Below the pieces are notes generated by a model, which did not search any database, was not told the origin of the DNA, and worked only from the letters and a program-made list of their open reading frames with translations. A DNA stretch of 64,000 nucleotides from Viola odorata. Its lineage: Eukaryota; Streptophyta; Magnoliopsida; Malpighiales; Violaceae. The stretch lies in the NCBI GenBank assembly GCA_963691705.1, contig OY829538.1:46465151-46529150 (forward strand). Direction: 5' to 3'. A program made the position numbers and the translations under genes. Below, piece by piece: positions 1 to 9,714 of the stretch; the stretch's first letter is position 1; every line of letters begins with the position of its first letter.

Positions 1-181
1 ACAGTTCGGCGGAGGAAACCCTCATGCCCTTCAAGCAGCACACCAGCAGGTCTTTCCTATGCGGTAGGACATCTTCAGAGGTTTTGGTCAGCATGGTCTC
101 CAGGAAACCGACGTCGGACTCAACAAGGTTCTTCAGGTTGTGCGCCTTTGAGATCAGAAAGTTCTTCGTAAGATCATCCAT
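1..181 (-). pseudogene. Partial antisense ORF 1 of element E (small helical protein, internally shortened)
   Basis: Reading the minus strand from an ATG at 179-181 gives an open frame to the window edge. It begins MDDLTKNFLISKAHNLKNL and continues with GFLETMLTKTSEDVL. This matches the N-terminus of the 125-127 residue antisense proteins at 13746-14129 and 17637-18014. After the SEDVL motif the frame jumps to RKDLLVCCLKGMR, which in the relatives lies about 45 residues further on. An internal segment is therefore missing while the frame stays open. Function is unknown. It lies opposite to the element's gag-pol sense, as in B and C. The window edge hides the C-terminus, so whether the reading frame is otherwise whole is not known. 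Confidence 0.7.
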
Positions 182-740
182 AGTTAAAAGCCAGAGGAAG
201 TGCAGAAACGGTTATGAAAAAAGCAGAGCGACAAAAAGGCAATTTACAGGCAAAAAAGAATGGCGATTGGAAGAAACACATTTCTTGATAAGACAAATCA
301 TCCCTGCACATGAAAAACTAGCTGACTTGGCAAGATTGAAGATGAAGCAGTAGCCCTTGGTAAACACCCGGGCTCATTTTCGGTTGGGCTTGTGATAACA
401 ATACCCCTAACAACAAGGGCATTCTCGTCTTATACCCCACGGAGGGAGAAAAAGGCTACTACTACCGCCCTGGTAGCCTCGGGGCTATCGCCTCTGGGAT
501 GGTCGACATCAGCGAGGGGGTCCCACACGTCGCTTTGCCACGACATAGGGCGTTATCCCATCCCAGGTCAAACCAGACATCTCGTAAGGGGAGTAGGCGT
601 TGCCTTGCCTAGGTAAACGCCTACCCCTATACATATATTTATCGCAACGGCAGCACATATCACCACGGAAAACTCTCACCCCCTGGCGGGCGCGTTAGCA
701 CTTCATAACCAAAATCACTCGAAAATGTCACGTTTTTGCC

Positions 741-748
741 TATAAATA
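741..748 (+). promoter_or_regulatory. TATA box of the E LTR
   Basis: TATAAATA in the context GCCTATAAATACCTCCGCC. The same context is seen in the F LTR at 63632 and, on the minus strand, in the B LTRs. Confidence 0.7.
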
Positions 749-818
749 CCTCCGCCATAAAGGGGGAAGGTAAGCCTAAGATTGCTAGCAAAAGCTCTGC
801 TATTTTACACAATCACTA

Positions 819-873
819 CTGACTTAAGCATCGGAGTGTTTACGCCGGAGGCCCCCTCCGGCGCTGTGCAGGT
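819..873 (+). other. Conserved LTR hairpin / donor-like motif (E copy)
   Basis: The block reads CTGACTTAAGCATCGGAGTG, then a GC-rich inverted repeat (CGCCGGAGG...CCTCCGGCG), then GTGCAGGTAC. It sits about 70-130 bp downstream of the TATA box, inside the predicted transcript. The order and sequence are the same in the LTRs of B, C, D and F. It could be a poly(A)-related stem-loop, a packaging element or a 5' splice donor (CAG/GTAC). Confidence 0.6.
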
Positions 874-1111
874 ACGTCGGACGCCGTGGACAGTCGACCT
901 CAGGACTCACAATCCCCTGCTACCCCTCAGCGAATAGTCTGAATCTTATCAAACAAAAATAAAGAAAAAGCATGGGTTGTCTCCCATGTAGCACCCCCAG
1001 TTATAGTCCTAGGCTTGACCCTTTTTGCATTGATCAATCAATTGTTAGTGGTATTTCTACCACCTTGCTTTCCACTTCGGCTGGAATTCCCTCAAAAAAT
1101 AGTTTCAGTCA

Positions 1112-2186
1112 TTATCCATTGACCTTGAACACGACTCTTGTTCTTTCATTCTTGATATCAACTGCACCATGTGGGTAAACATTAGTGACAATATAAGGTC
1201 CTTCCCACATAGTTTTTAACTTACTAGGAAATAATTTAAATCTAGAATTATATAGAAGAACTTTCGCCCCTATGTGGAGATGTTTTTCAATAATTCTCTT
1301 GTCATGATATGCTTTCATCCTGGTTTTGCTGATCAGCTGGTTGTCATACGCTTGGTTCCTCAACTCCTCTAACTCGTGAATTTGGAGTTTTCCTTCTTCT
1401 CCAGCCTGGTCATATGCCAAGTTACATTTCCTTATTGCCCAATAAGCCTTGTATTGCATACCCACAGGCAAATGACAAGCCTTTTCATACACCAACTTGT
1501 ATGGAGTCATCCCTATAGGCGTTTTGTAAGCTGTCCTATATGCCCATAGTGCATCATCCAAACACTAGCTCTAGTCTCGTCGATCTAGGCCAACTATCTT
1601 AGCCAAAATCGACTTGACTTCCCTATTTGAGACCTCCGCTTGGCCATTTGACTGAGGATGATAGTCAGTAGAGACCCTGTGTGTGATTCCATACTTCCTA
1701 AAAAGTGAGTCAATAATCCTGTTGCAAAAAAGAGTCTCGCGATCGCTAATAATTCCCCTAGGAACACCAAATCTGTTCAAAATATTAGATTTAAAAAAAT
1801 GCAATAACAGTTTTAGCATCATTATTCCTAGTAGCTTTCGCTTCTATCCATTTTTATACATAATCCACTGCTAACAGAATGTATTGATTCCCAAATGAAC
1901 TAGGAAAAGGGCCCATAAAATCAATTCCCCATAAGTCAAATATTTCGCAATTGATTATAAAGTTCATGGACATTTGATTTCTGGGACTTATGCTTCCTAT
2001 TTTCTGACACTCAAGACATGTTTTGCAAAATGTATAACTATCATGAAAAATAGTGGGCCAATAGAATCCTGATTTAAGGATTTTTAGAGTTGTTCTCCAT
2101 TCTCTAAAGTGCCCGCCGCATGCATATGAGTGGTAGAATTTTATAACAGATGGGATTTCATTTTCAGGAATGCACCTCCTAAGCAA
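1112..2186 (-). pseudogene. Athila-like integrase remnant (element A)
   Basis: Three minus-strand open segments make up the integrase. 1854-2186 carries the zinc-binding H-x-H and C-x2-C pattern (CKTCLECQK) and the first catalytic aspartate (GIDFMGPFP). 1571-1822 carries the second aspartate in [10 protein letters not shown] and the glutamate region [10 protein letters not shown]. 1112-1561 is the C-terminal part (KMWEGPY-type segment, [10 protein letters not shown]). Athila proteins usually read SDGG near the second aspartate; here it is SDRE. Stops and frameshifts between the segments show it is inactive. Confidence 0.85.
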
Positions 2187-2189
2187 TTG

Positions 2190-2411
2190 GTCTGATCCTA
2201 TCTTCCAAAGATAAGGATTATCCTAGATAAAATACCTACTGTCATGCTTAATCTTTACCATTTCCTAGCTGGTCAGGTCTCCATGATGGTTACCTGTGGC
2301 TAGGATTGACAAGATCGGCATACCATGGTATGATCTCTTTAACCATGAATAGGTGTTCATCGGGAAATTTATCCTTGACTGACTCTAAATCAGTCTTGAC
2401 AAAACATCTGC
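2190..2411 (-). other. Pol spacer of element A without open frame
   Basis: This stretch lies between the RNase H and integrase segments of A. It should encode the RNase H tail and the start of the integrase zinc region, but I see only short, interrupted frames. Confidence 0.5.
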
Positions 2412-3897
2412 TTAGGTGGTCTGCAACCAGATTCTCCCTTCCCTTTTGTCCTTAATTTCCAAATTGTATTCTTGCAAAAGAAGAATCCAACGGATCAGTC
2501 TTGGCTTAGATTCAGATTTAGCCAAGAGATATCTCAAGGCAACGTGGTCAGAAAATACAATAACTTTTGTCCCCAACAAGTATGATCTGAACTTGTCGAG
2601 GGTAAAAATTATTGCGAACAATTCCTTTTCAGTTGTGGTGTAGTTCTTCTACGCTTCATCTAACATTTTGGAGGTGCAGTAGATCACATATGGATCTCTG
2701 CCCTTTTTCTGGCCAACAACTACACCGACTGCCGAGTTGCTTGCATCACACATCAGCTCAAAAGGCAGGTTCCAGTCTGGTGCCTGGATGATATTAGTTT
2801 CCCTTTTATCTCATCGAAAGCCTTCTGACATGCTTCGTCAAAGATGAACTCGGCCTCCTTCTATAACAGTTTGCACATAGGTTCCGCAATTTTTTAAAAA
2901 TCTTTGATAAACCTGCGATAAAATCCTGCGTGGCCAAGAAAACTTCTAACCTCACGCACGCATGAGGGGTAAGACAGACTCTTAATAACATCAATTTTAG
3001 CTTGGTCAATCTCAATTCCTTTTTTAGAAACAACATGGCCTAAGTCAATACCTTGGTCTACCATGAAATGACATTTTTTCAAAATTCAGTACCAAGCATT
3101 TATCCACACATCTTTTCAAAATATTTTTTAAATTAAGTAAGCATTCATCAAAATTGTCACCGTAAATGGTGAAGTCATCCATGAACACCTCAATACTTTT
3201 CTCTACATATTCTGAAAAGATGCTTACCATACACCTTTGAAAGGTGGCTAGTGTGTTGCATAATCCAAAAGGCATTCGCCTATATGCAAAATTTCCGAAT
3301 GGGCAAGTGAATGTTGTCTTCTCCTGATCCTCTAGTGCAACTGGGATTTGATGGAACTCTGAATAACCATCCAAAAAATAGTAGTGGGACTTACCAGGCA
3401 ACCTCTCCACCATTTGGTCAATAAATGGCAGAGAGAAGTGATATTTTCTTATGACTTGGTTAAGTTTCATGTAATCTATACAAACCCTCCATCCATTCTA
3501 GATTTTGGTTGTTCTTTTTATTCCATCCTCTCCTTCTATCATAGTGATCCCTGTCTTCTTTGGTACAACCTGCACAGGAGAGATCCATGAGCTATCAGAG
3601 ATTGGGTAAATCACCCCAGCATCAAGCAATTTAATGATATATTTTTTAACAACTTCCATCATTAGAGGGTTTAATCTCCTCTGGGGTTGTCTAACTATTT
3701 TCTTATCCTCTTCCCCATGTATTTTGTGGGTACAAATGGTTGGGGATATGCCCTTGATGTCTGCCAAAGTCCATCCCATCACCTCCTTGTGTTCTTTTAG
3801 AACGTCGATCAACCTGCGTTCTTCATCGCTAGAAAGCTTAGCCGAGATTATCAATGGCAAAGTGTTATCTTGGCCAAGATAGGCGTATTTAAGATAG
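2412..3897 (-). pseudogene. Athila-like reverse transcriptase and RNase H remnant (element A)
   Basis: Segments in order on the minus strand are as follows. 3498-3897 is the RT N-terminus, with RQPQRRLNPLMMEVVKK, LLDAGVIYPISDSSW and PVQVVPKKTG. 3045-3470 holds the RT palm, with HQIPVALEDQEKTTFTCPFG, RRMPFGLCN and the catalytic FMDD in EVFMDDFTIYG. 2806-3082 is the RT thumb (GFYRRFIKDF). 2412-2621 is the RNase H ([16 protein letters not shown]). Frame changes occur near 3475, 3060 and 2800. FMDD in place of YVDD is usual for Athila. Confidence 0.85.
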
Positions 3898-3902
3898 TCT
3901 AG

Positions 3903-5412
3903 TGATCGCGTGTCGAACACGTCAAATATAAGTGTATAATAGATATAAAATAGGGAGTAGAAATACAACTTATCACTGTCCACAAAGACTTGTAGATTGT
4001 GGTAAGAGGATCGTCCACAGAGACCTCTAGGAGAATGTAGTTCCTGGTTGACTTCCTCGTCACTGAGTTCGGTTGGGTGAATTTGAAAATTAAAACAAAA
4101 ACAAAAGCAATTAAACAGTTCAAAGTAATCTTAGTCAAAGGTTTGGCCAAGATGGGGGTTCAAGATTGAAAGAAAAGATAAAAGAGAATTCTAGGTAAGG
4201 GCGATATGAGAGCTTCTGTTCTTATGATTCGATCACTGATTCAAGGATGTTCATCTCTTCATTCATAGTGCTGCTATAGAGTGGAGGTGCTCCTATTCAC
4301 TCCTGACTTCCCTCCTCTACAAATTATCCAGCGGGTGCTCCCTTTCCTGGTAATCCTAGCCAAGGGACACCTTGCTGGTTAAAGGGTTTACCCGTTTGAC
4401 TGCTGTCTTGAATGGTTGTTCGCTTCCTCAATGGTGTAGGGGAAGACAGTACCTAGCCCAAGTTGTCTCCCTATGGAGACCCTAGGTTGTCAATCTGGTC
4501 TTGGAATAGATCACTTATTTCTTCTAGTCTGGCGCGAGACTAGTTGCCTACTTTGCCTATCCAGCGGGTGCTCCCGCTCCTTCAAGGCTGACTACAACTC
4601 CTCTACTAGAGTATAAGAATGGCCAACTCTTGTCTCTAGCAAGTTAGCGATTTGATTAAGATCAAGAAACAAGCGAATATGAATAAAGAGATTATTAAGG
4701 GCAGTTTGATCTCACGAATACATAAGAACAAAGCTCATCAACCCTTACCAAGAATAGGTGTTTAGCTACTCATACTCATAAATGGAAGATAAAAATACTT
4801 TGATTGCATAAAAAGATTAAATCCGTGAATTCACAAAACTTGGAAATTCTAGAGCAAAGAAATTGTCTAATGTCGAAGAAGGAAGAGGAGAGAGCTAAAG
4901 AGAGAACAAGTCCAGCTATATAAAAGCTAAAACTTCCTTGTCCTGCTCTAACTCAAACTCCTAAATAATCTAAAAAGATAATAACAATGTTTTGAGTAAT
5001 GAAATTCAAAAGAGAGGGAGATCCTATCTAGGATTCTTAAATTAATGTTGTCCTGATCCCTCTGATATCGCTGGACAGTTGTAATTGCCAGCTCGCAAAG
5101 CCCAAGTGAAATGCGGCCCATAAGGTTGCCAACGCCGCTTGCTCGAGATTTATCTTTCGCGAATCAATCTTGGCCAAGCTCTAGGCCAAGATGCTTCGGA
5201 GATCGAAATTCAGGTGCGCGAGTGGATCTTGGCCAAGCTCTAGGCCAAGATGCATCGAAAATCAGCTTTGTGCTCACGAAGTTGCCTTTTTCCTAGAACT
5301 AGAATCAAAGCTCGAACTGCAAAAGTATGGGAAATTCATGGAAAATCAATAGATTTTCTGTCCAAATAACAAGTAAATGGACAGTAAAACATGATGAAAT
5401 AGAATGCAGTCA
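3903..5412 (-). repeat. Solo LTR of the Athila-like family inside element A
   Basis: The segment starts TGATCGCG and ends CAGTCA, and is flanked on both sides by TCTAG (3898-3902 and 5413-5417), a perfect 5-bp target duplication. It aligns along its length with the 5' LTR of A at 8196-9663, sharing for example the CTTATCA(C/T)TGTCCACAAAGACTTG block and the AGAGGATCGTCCAC block. Length is 1510 bp against 1468 bp. No internal element sequence accompanies it, so it is the product of LTR-LTR recombination after insertion. It carries two copies of a CTTGGCCAAG...CTAGGCCAAGAT palindromic unit (5169 and 5228). Confidence 0.9.
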
Positions 5413-5417
5413 TCTAG

Positions 5418-6430
5418 CAAAGCCTTAAGCTCCAGTTCTAGTGCTTGCTCAATGGAAGGTAGAAGTCTGGACTCCGAGACTTGTAATGTTTGGCAAAACG
5501 AGGCTTCTGTTTCTGGTTTAGCCTTGTTAAGTTCTGAAACAGTTTCCTCGAGATCCTATTGGTTGCCAATTCTGTCTTCTAATTCTTTCAGTTTCCTGTC
5601 CAAGATACTCCTGCTCAAAACATAATCGAGAGGATCATTAGTGCATACATCAATCATTTCTTCAGCAATAGGATCTAAAATATCAATAAAATTCAAACTA
5701 TGTAGTTCGTTTGGATAATTTAGTCCCTCCTTCATGTTGAACTTGATCGTGCTGCCACAAAATTCCAAAATTATACTACCTTTGTAGACATCTATCTTTG
5801 CTCTTATTGTCCTAAGGAAGGGTCTCCCTAGGAGGACATCTGTAGTGCTAGAAGGTAAATCAACATTCATTTCAACAATATAGAAATCAGCCGGATAAAT
5901 GAAATTATTCACTTGAATAAGTACATCCTCCACAACTCTCCTTGGGTGGATGATTGTTCTGTCTGCTAATTGAATTACTACCTGTGTGTCCTTCATTATA
6001 CCAATTTTCAATGCCTCATACTCACTTAAGGACATTACATTAATGTCAGCCCTAAATCGCAAAGGGCCTTGTCCACCTCTTTGTTCCCGATCTTACAAGG
6101 AATTGTAAATATGCCTTGGTCCTTGCATTTCTCTAGAAGACGAGTCTGTAAAACTGTAGAGACATTTTGTACAAGATTTACCCTTTCAACTCCTGCTAGT
6201 TTCCTTTTAGTAGTGCAAAGTTCCTTCAAAAAATTGGCATAAGAAGGCACTTTGGCTATTAGATCAAGCATAGGAATATTCACTGCAATTTCGCCAAAAA
6301 TATTCATAAATTCCTTAGCCTCATCTGACTTCTTCTGCTTAGAGGATTTGGGAGGAAAAGGTGGTGGGATCTCTATTATTTCCCCCTGTTCTACAATCTT
6401 CTCATCAGTCTTGGCCTCAGTCTTGGCCAA
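5418..6430 (-). pseudogene. Athila-like protease and gag C-terminus remnant (element A)
   Basis: 6035-6430 encodes an acidic/basic spacer followed by KVPSYANFLKELCTTKRKL and the protease start DKALCDLG. This corresponds to the ALCDLGASI active-site region of Athila proteases. A frameshift near 6050 moves the frame to 5556-6062, which continues the protease fold (VVIQLADRTIIHPRRVVEDV, TTDVLLGRPFL). The frame then stops at 5556, and the remaining linker to the solo LTR is readable in another frame. The active-site D-L-G is present but its continuation is frameshifted. Confidence 0.8.
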
Positions 6431-8170
6431 GATCAGTTCCTCTTTGTCTGTCTTTTCTAGAATATTAATCTTGGCCTCTAACTCGGCTAAGATCTATTCT
6501 GCCTGGATTTCCTCATCTAAATTCTTTTGTATTTCTTTGTCTGACTTTGCACCCTTTCTTTCTGGCAACACACTCTCACTCTTTAGGTGGATAGCACTCA
6601 TATTGTGCTTTGGGTTATTCATGATGGTGGAGGGTAGTTTGCCTTGTGTATCAGCTTGCTGCTTTTGTTGGGCTATATGGCTAATCTATTTTTGCATTTC
6701 TATAAGGCTAGACTGGGTTGCTTGCATGAATTTCTGCAAAGTTTCCTCTATGGGTACTCCAGTAAGCTTTAGAGGTTGAGGTACAGGTGGTAGTTGTGGA
6801 ACAGGGGGCTGATTTGGTTGTAGAGGTCTGGGTACAAAGTGTTAGAAGTTTATGGGGGATTGTTGAGGTTGTTTTGGCTGTTGGTAATTTTGTGGAGTTG
6901 ACTGGTTTAGTTGCGGAGTATCTTGTCTCCACCTAAGATTGAGATGTTGCCTCCAATGATATTCATGGAAGAACTGTCCTTGGTTATACCTATATACAGC
7001 ATTAACTGGGACCGGTGTTGGTTCCCCTAGCTATTGTATCATGTAACAACGATGTGTTGGATGATCCAACTGTTGACATATTCCACAAATCAGTGGAGGC
7101 ATCTGTTTAGGAGTCATCATTGCGACCTGTTCCGGAGTTAGTGCTGCCATTGATGGACCTACAGAAAGATTAACAAGCATATTAGATATCTCATTAATTT
7201 TTGTTCAACATTTACTGCATGTAAAGTAGAAGGGATAGAGTTTCCCTAAGTGGACGAATAATTTTGGTCATTATCCGTCATAGTCTAAAAGAGGAGTTTA
7301 GCTCTGGTTGGGGTGAGGTCTTGAATAACTCCCCCAGCTGCTGAATCTACTCTCTCCCTGTCTTTTTGACTCATCCCATCGTACAAATATTGCACCAAAA
7401 GCTGGTCCGCTACTCCATGGGTGGGGCAGATGTCTTGAAAGTCTCTGAACCTTTGGTGATACTCACTTAGGCTCTCATTACTCCTCTACTGGATGGAAAC
7501 CAAGTTTTTCCTTGCCGCTCCAGCCTTCGTTGCGTTCCAATACTTATTCAAGAAGACAAAAGACATTTCTCCCCATGTTGTGAAGGTGTTGTGTGGGAGG
7601 CTATAAAATCAATTCTTAGTAGAATCTTCAAGTGACCAAGGAGATGCTTTCAATTTAGCCCTCTCGATTGTCACTCCCACTAATTTCAAGGTATCACATT
7701 GTAGGTGGAGATATCTTAAATGGTTATATGGGTTTTCATTTGAGTGGCTATGGAATTTGGTAAGGTTAGATATGATATTGGTTTTGATGGACCAATCATT
7801 CGCAATATAGGGTAATTGGATGCATTAGTAGGTTTCCCTTTCTGCCCCTCTATTTAATTCTCTCATGGTCCACTCTGGTATTTCTTCTACCATGGCTGGA
7901 TTGTTATGATCTTCCTGGTTTGGGTTTTGGGTTGGGACTGGTTCTGGGATTTGATTTTCGGATTGGTCTGGATCTTGGCCTAGATTACTATCTCAACTGG
8001 ATCATGTTTGCGTTCTCAAAAATTCTCCTTCGAGTTTTATTTGGCTTTCTTTCTAATTTGTGTCTCCATCCTTGTGAGTTCTGGGTTGAGTGGAAGTAAG
8101 TCTTCTTTCGAGGACCTGGTCATCAACTGCAAAAACAACAACAAAGACAAAACTACAAAACACCGTTAGA
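6431..8170 (-). pseudogene. Athila-like gag remnant (element A)
   Basis: No frame stays open. Reading the minus strand over about 7280-7470 gives a recognisable Athila gag core (LSEYHQRFRDFQDICPTHG, then DQLLVQYLYDGM and an AAGG motif). A further gag-like piece lies near 7850-7880. The upstream part (6431-6950) is rich in Q, P and T. Many stops and frameshifts make it a relic. The CTTGGCCAAG palindrome occurs at 6422-6431. Confidence 0.7.
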
Positions 8171-8172
8171 AG

Positions 8173-8190
8173 TCCTCGGCAACGGCGCCA
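8173..8190 (-). other. Primer binding site of element A (tRNA-Asp type)
   Basis: The plus strand reads TCCTCGGCAACGGCGCCA. This equals the 3' end of plant tRNA-Asp except for one base, so the minus-strand RNA would pair with that tRNA. It lies 5 bp from the LTR edge at 8196. tRNA-Asp priming is characteristic of Athila. Confidence 0.8.
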
Positions 8191-8195
8191 AAATT

Positions 8196-9663
8196 TGATT
8201 GCCTATCAATAGCATCAAAAATAGTTGTAAAATGAATGTGAAAAATGGGTAGAAAGGTTACAACTTATCATTGTCCACAAAGACTTGTGGATCGTGGTAA
8301 GAGGATCGTCCACTGAGACCTCTAGGATTTTGTAGTTCTGATTTAATTTCCTCGTCACTGGAAATGGTTGATTGTTTCTGCAACTAAACAAATAAAATAG
8401 AAATTAAATAATAAAACAATCTTAGGCAAGATTGAATCTTGGCCAAGATCGGAAATCTGGTAATGTGAATTCAAAGGGTAGAAAACTCCTAGTAAGGGTG
8501 ATTTCGTAAGCACTTATTCTTATACTTCGATCATCGATTCAAGGGTGTTAATCTCTCCTTTCATGACATTGCTATAGATTGGGAGGTACTCCTTTCCAAT
8601 CCTACTTTCCTCCTCTTAATATCACTTGGTGGTAACTCCCTCTCCTAGTGATCCTAATCAGTGAACACCTTGTTGGTTAAAGGATTTATCCAGTTGATTG
8701 ATGGCTTGAAGGATTGTGTCTCCTCAATGGCATAGGGAAAGACAGTGTCTAGTTCAAGCTACCCCCAGTTGGGGCCCTAGGGCGTCAACCTGGTCTGAAC
8801 TATACCCTTCAATGCTCACTAACCTCAGCGAGGCTAGCTGTCTACTTAGGCCTTTCTGGTTTCAACTCGTCCCTTTCAAGGTTGACTGCAAATCTCTCAC
8901 CAAAACCTAAGAGTGGCCAAATCTTGATTTTAATGGAGACCGGTTTGTTAAAATAGAGATTGATAGGATTACGAATGGGGAGGTTGTGAAGAACATTTTG
9001 ATCTCACGAATATAAGAATTTGCTCACTCAACCGTTACCAAGAACGGATGATTTAGCTACTAAACATAATTAAGGAAGAAAACAAAATAATTGATGAACA
9101 TGGAAATGAAATTGAATTAAATCTGTGATTTTTCAAAGTGAAGAACCACAAAGCAAGTTTTTACAACCCAGAAGTTGGAAGATGGAAGATGTCCGTGATC
9201 GGAAGTCTTCCCTAGCCTTTAACCAAGGCCGAGGGTCCCCGCCTCTCACGGCTCTTTCAAAATCCAAATCTCAAAATAAAAAGATAAAGATGAAATTTAA
9301 ACTTGTTCGAAATTTAAAATAAACTAGATAATATATTATTTGTTCAAAATAAAATCAGATCAATATCCGAGAGTCCCTCTTGCCAACGCTTCTCCCATCC
9401 AGGCTAGCTCTAGCTGTCGCTCTCATCCATACGCGTCTTCCTTGACTACATAGCCAGCACGTCTCTAGCTCGGCAATCTTGGCCAAGCCTACAGCCAAGA
9501 TTCCCCGATTATCTGGTACAAGCTCTAAAGCTGGTTTTTTTGTCAACTTCTCCATCTCCACGAATGTCTGCACAAATGAGGAAATTTTACATAGTTTAAA
9601 CAGTTTCACCATTTAATTTGCCAAAATTAGATGGTAAAAATATGTGAAATTAATGACCAATCA
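8196..9663 (-). repeat. 5' LTR of element A
   Basis: It starts TGATTGCC next to the primer site and ends near AATGACCAATCA. The end was placed by aligning it with the solo LTR at 3903-5412 (shared CCAAA...ATG.GAAAT.AATG...TCA). Its divergence from the solo LTR is high, so both are old. The outer edge may be off by some tens of bases. The five bases after it (TAACA) may be the target duplication, but the partner is outside the window. Confidence 0.7.
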
Positions 9664-9714
9664 TAACATTTCATTTTTTAAAATTTATTATTTGGGTATG
9701 TTTGCAGGAGAAGA

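Larger units (their letters stand above)
1..951 (+). mobile_element. Element E: 3' end of a Tat-like Ty3/gypsy retrotransposon
   Basis: Only the 3' end is inside the window. It holds a partial antisense small ORF (1-181, minus), a short spacer and a complete 3' LTR (393-951). The spacer next to the LTR reads TTTTCGGTTGGGCT (377-390). This is the same sequence, allowing for orientation, that borders the 3' LTRs of elements B and C, so E belongs to the same broad family. E interrupts the 3' untranslated part of the Athila-like element A that starts at 952. The rest of E and its 5' flank lie left of the window, so its target duplication cannot be confirmed. Confidence 0.8.
393..951 (+). repeat. 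3' LTR of element E (559 bp)
   Basis: The LTR begins TGATAACAAT and ends TCTTATCA, so it has short inverted termini (TGATAA / TTATCA) like the LTRs of B, C and F. It contains a TATA box at 741-748. About 70 bp downstream lies the hairpin motif shared by all Tat-like LTRs in this window (819-873). A GGGATGGTCGACATCAGCG block in its upstream half is shared with the LTR of F. It is followed directly by Athila sequence at 952. Confidence 0.8.
952..9663 (-). mobile_element. Element A: degenerate Athila-like Ty3/gypsy retrotransposon
   Basis: On the minus strand the order is 5' LTR (8196-9663), a primer site matching tRNA-Asp (8173-8190), gag remnant, protease, reverse transcriptase, RNase H and integrase. 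This is Ty3/gypsy order. The integrase block with the words [15 protein letters not shown] and KACHLPV, the FMDD reverse transcriptase motif and the tRNA-Asp primer site are typical of Athila. Every coding block is broken by stops and frameshifts. A solo LTR of the same family splits the protease-RT linker. The 3' end is cut by element E at 951/952, so the 3' LTR lies outside the window. Confidence 0.85.

Noticed and set aside
24..353. 109-residue plus-strand frame at the left edge
   Set aside because: It is the shadow of the antisense ORF 1 remnant on the minus strand plus spacer.
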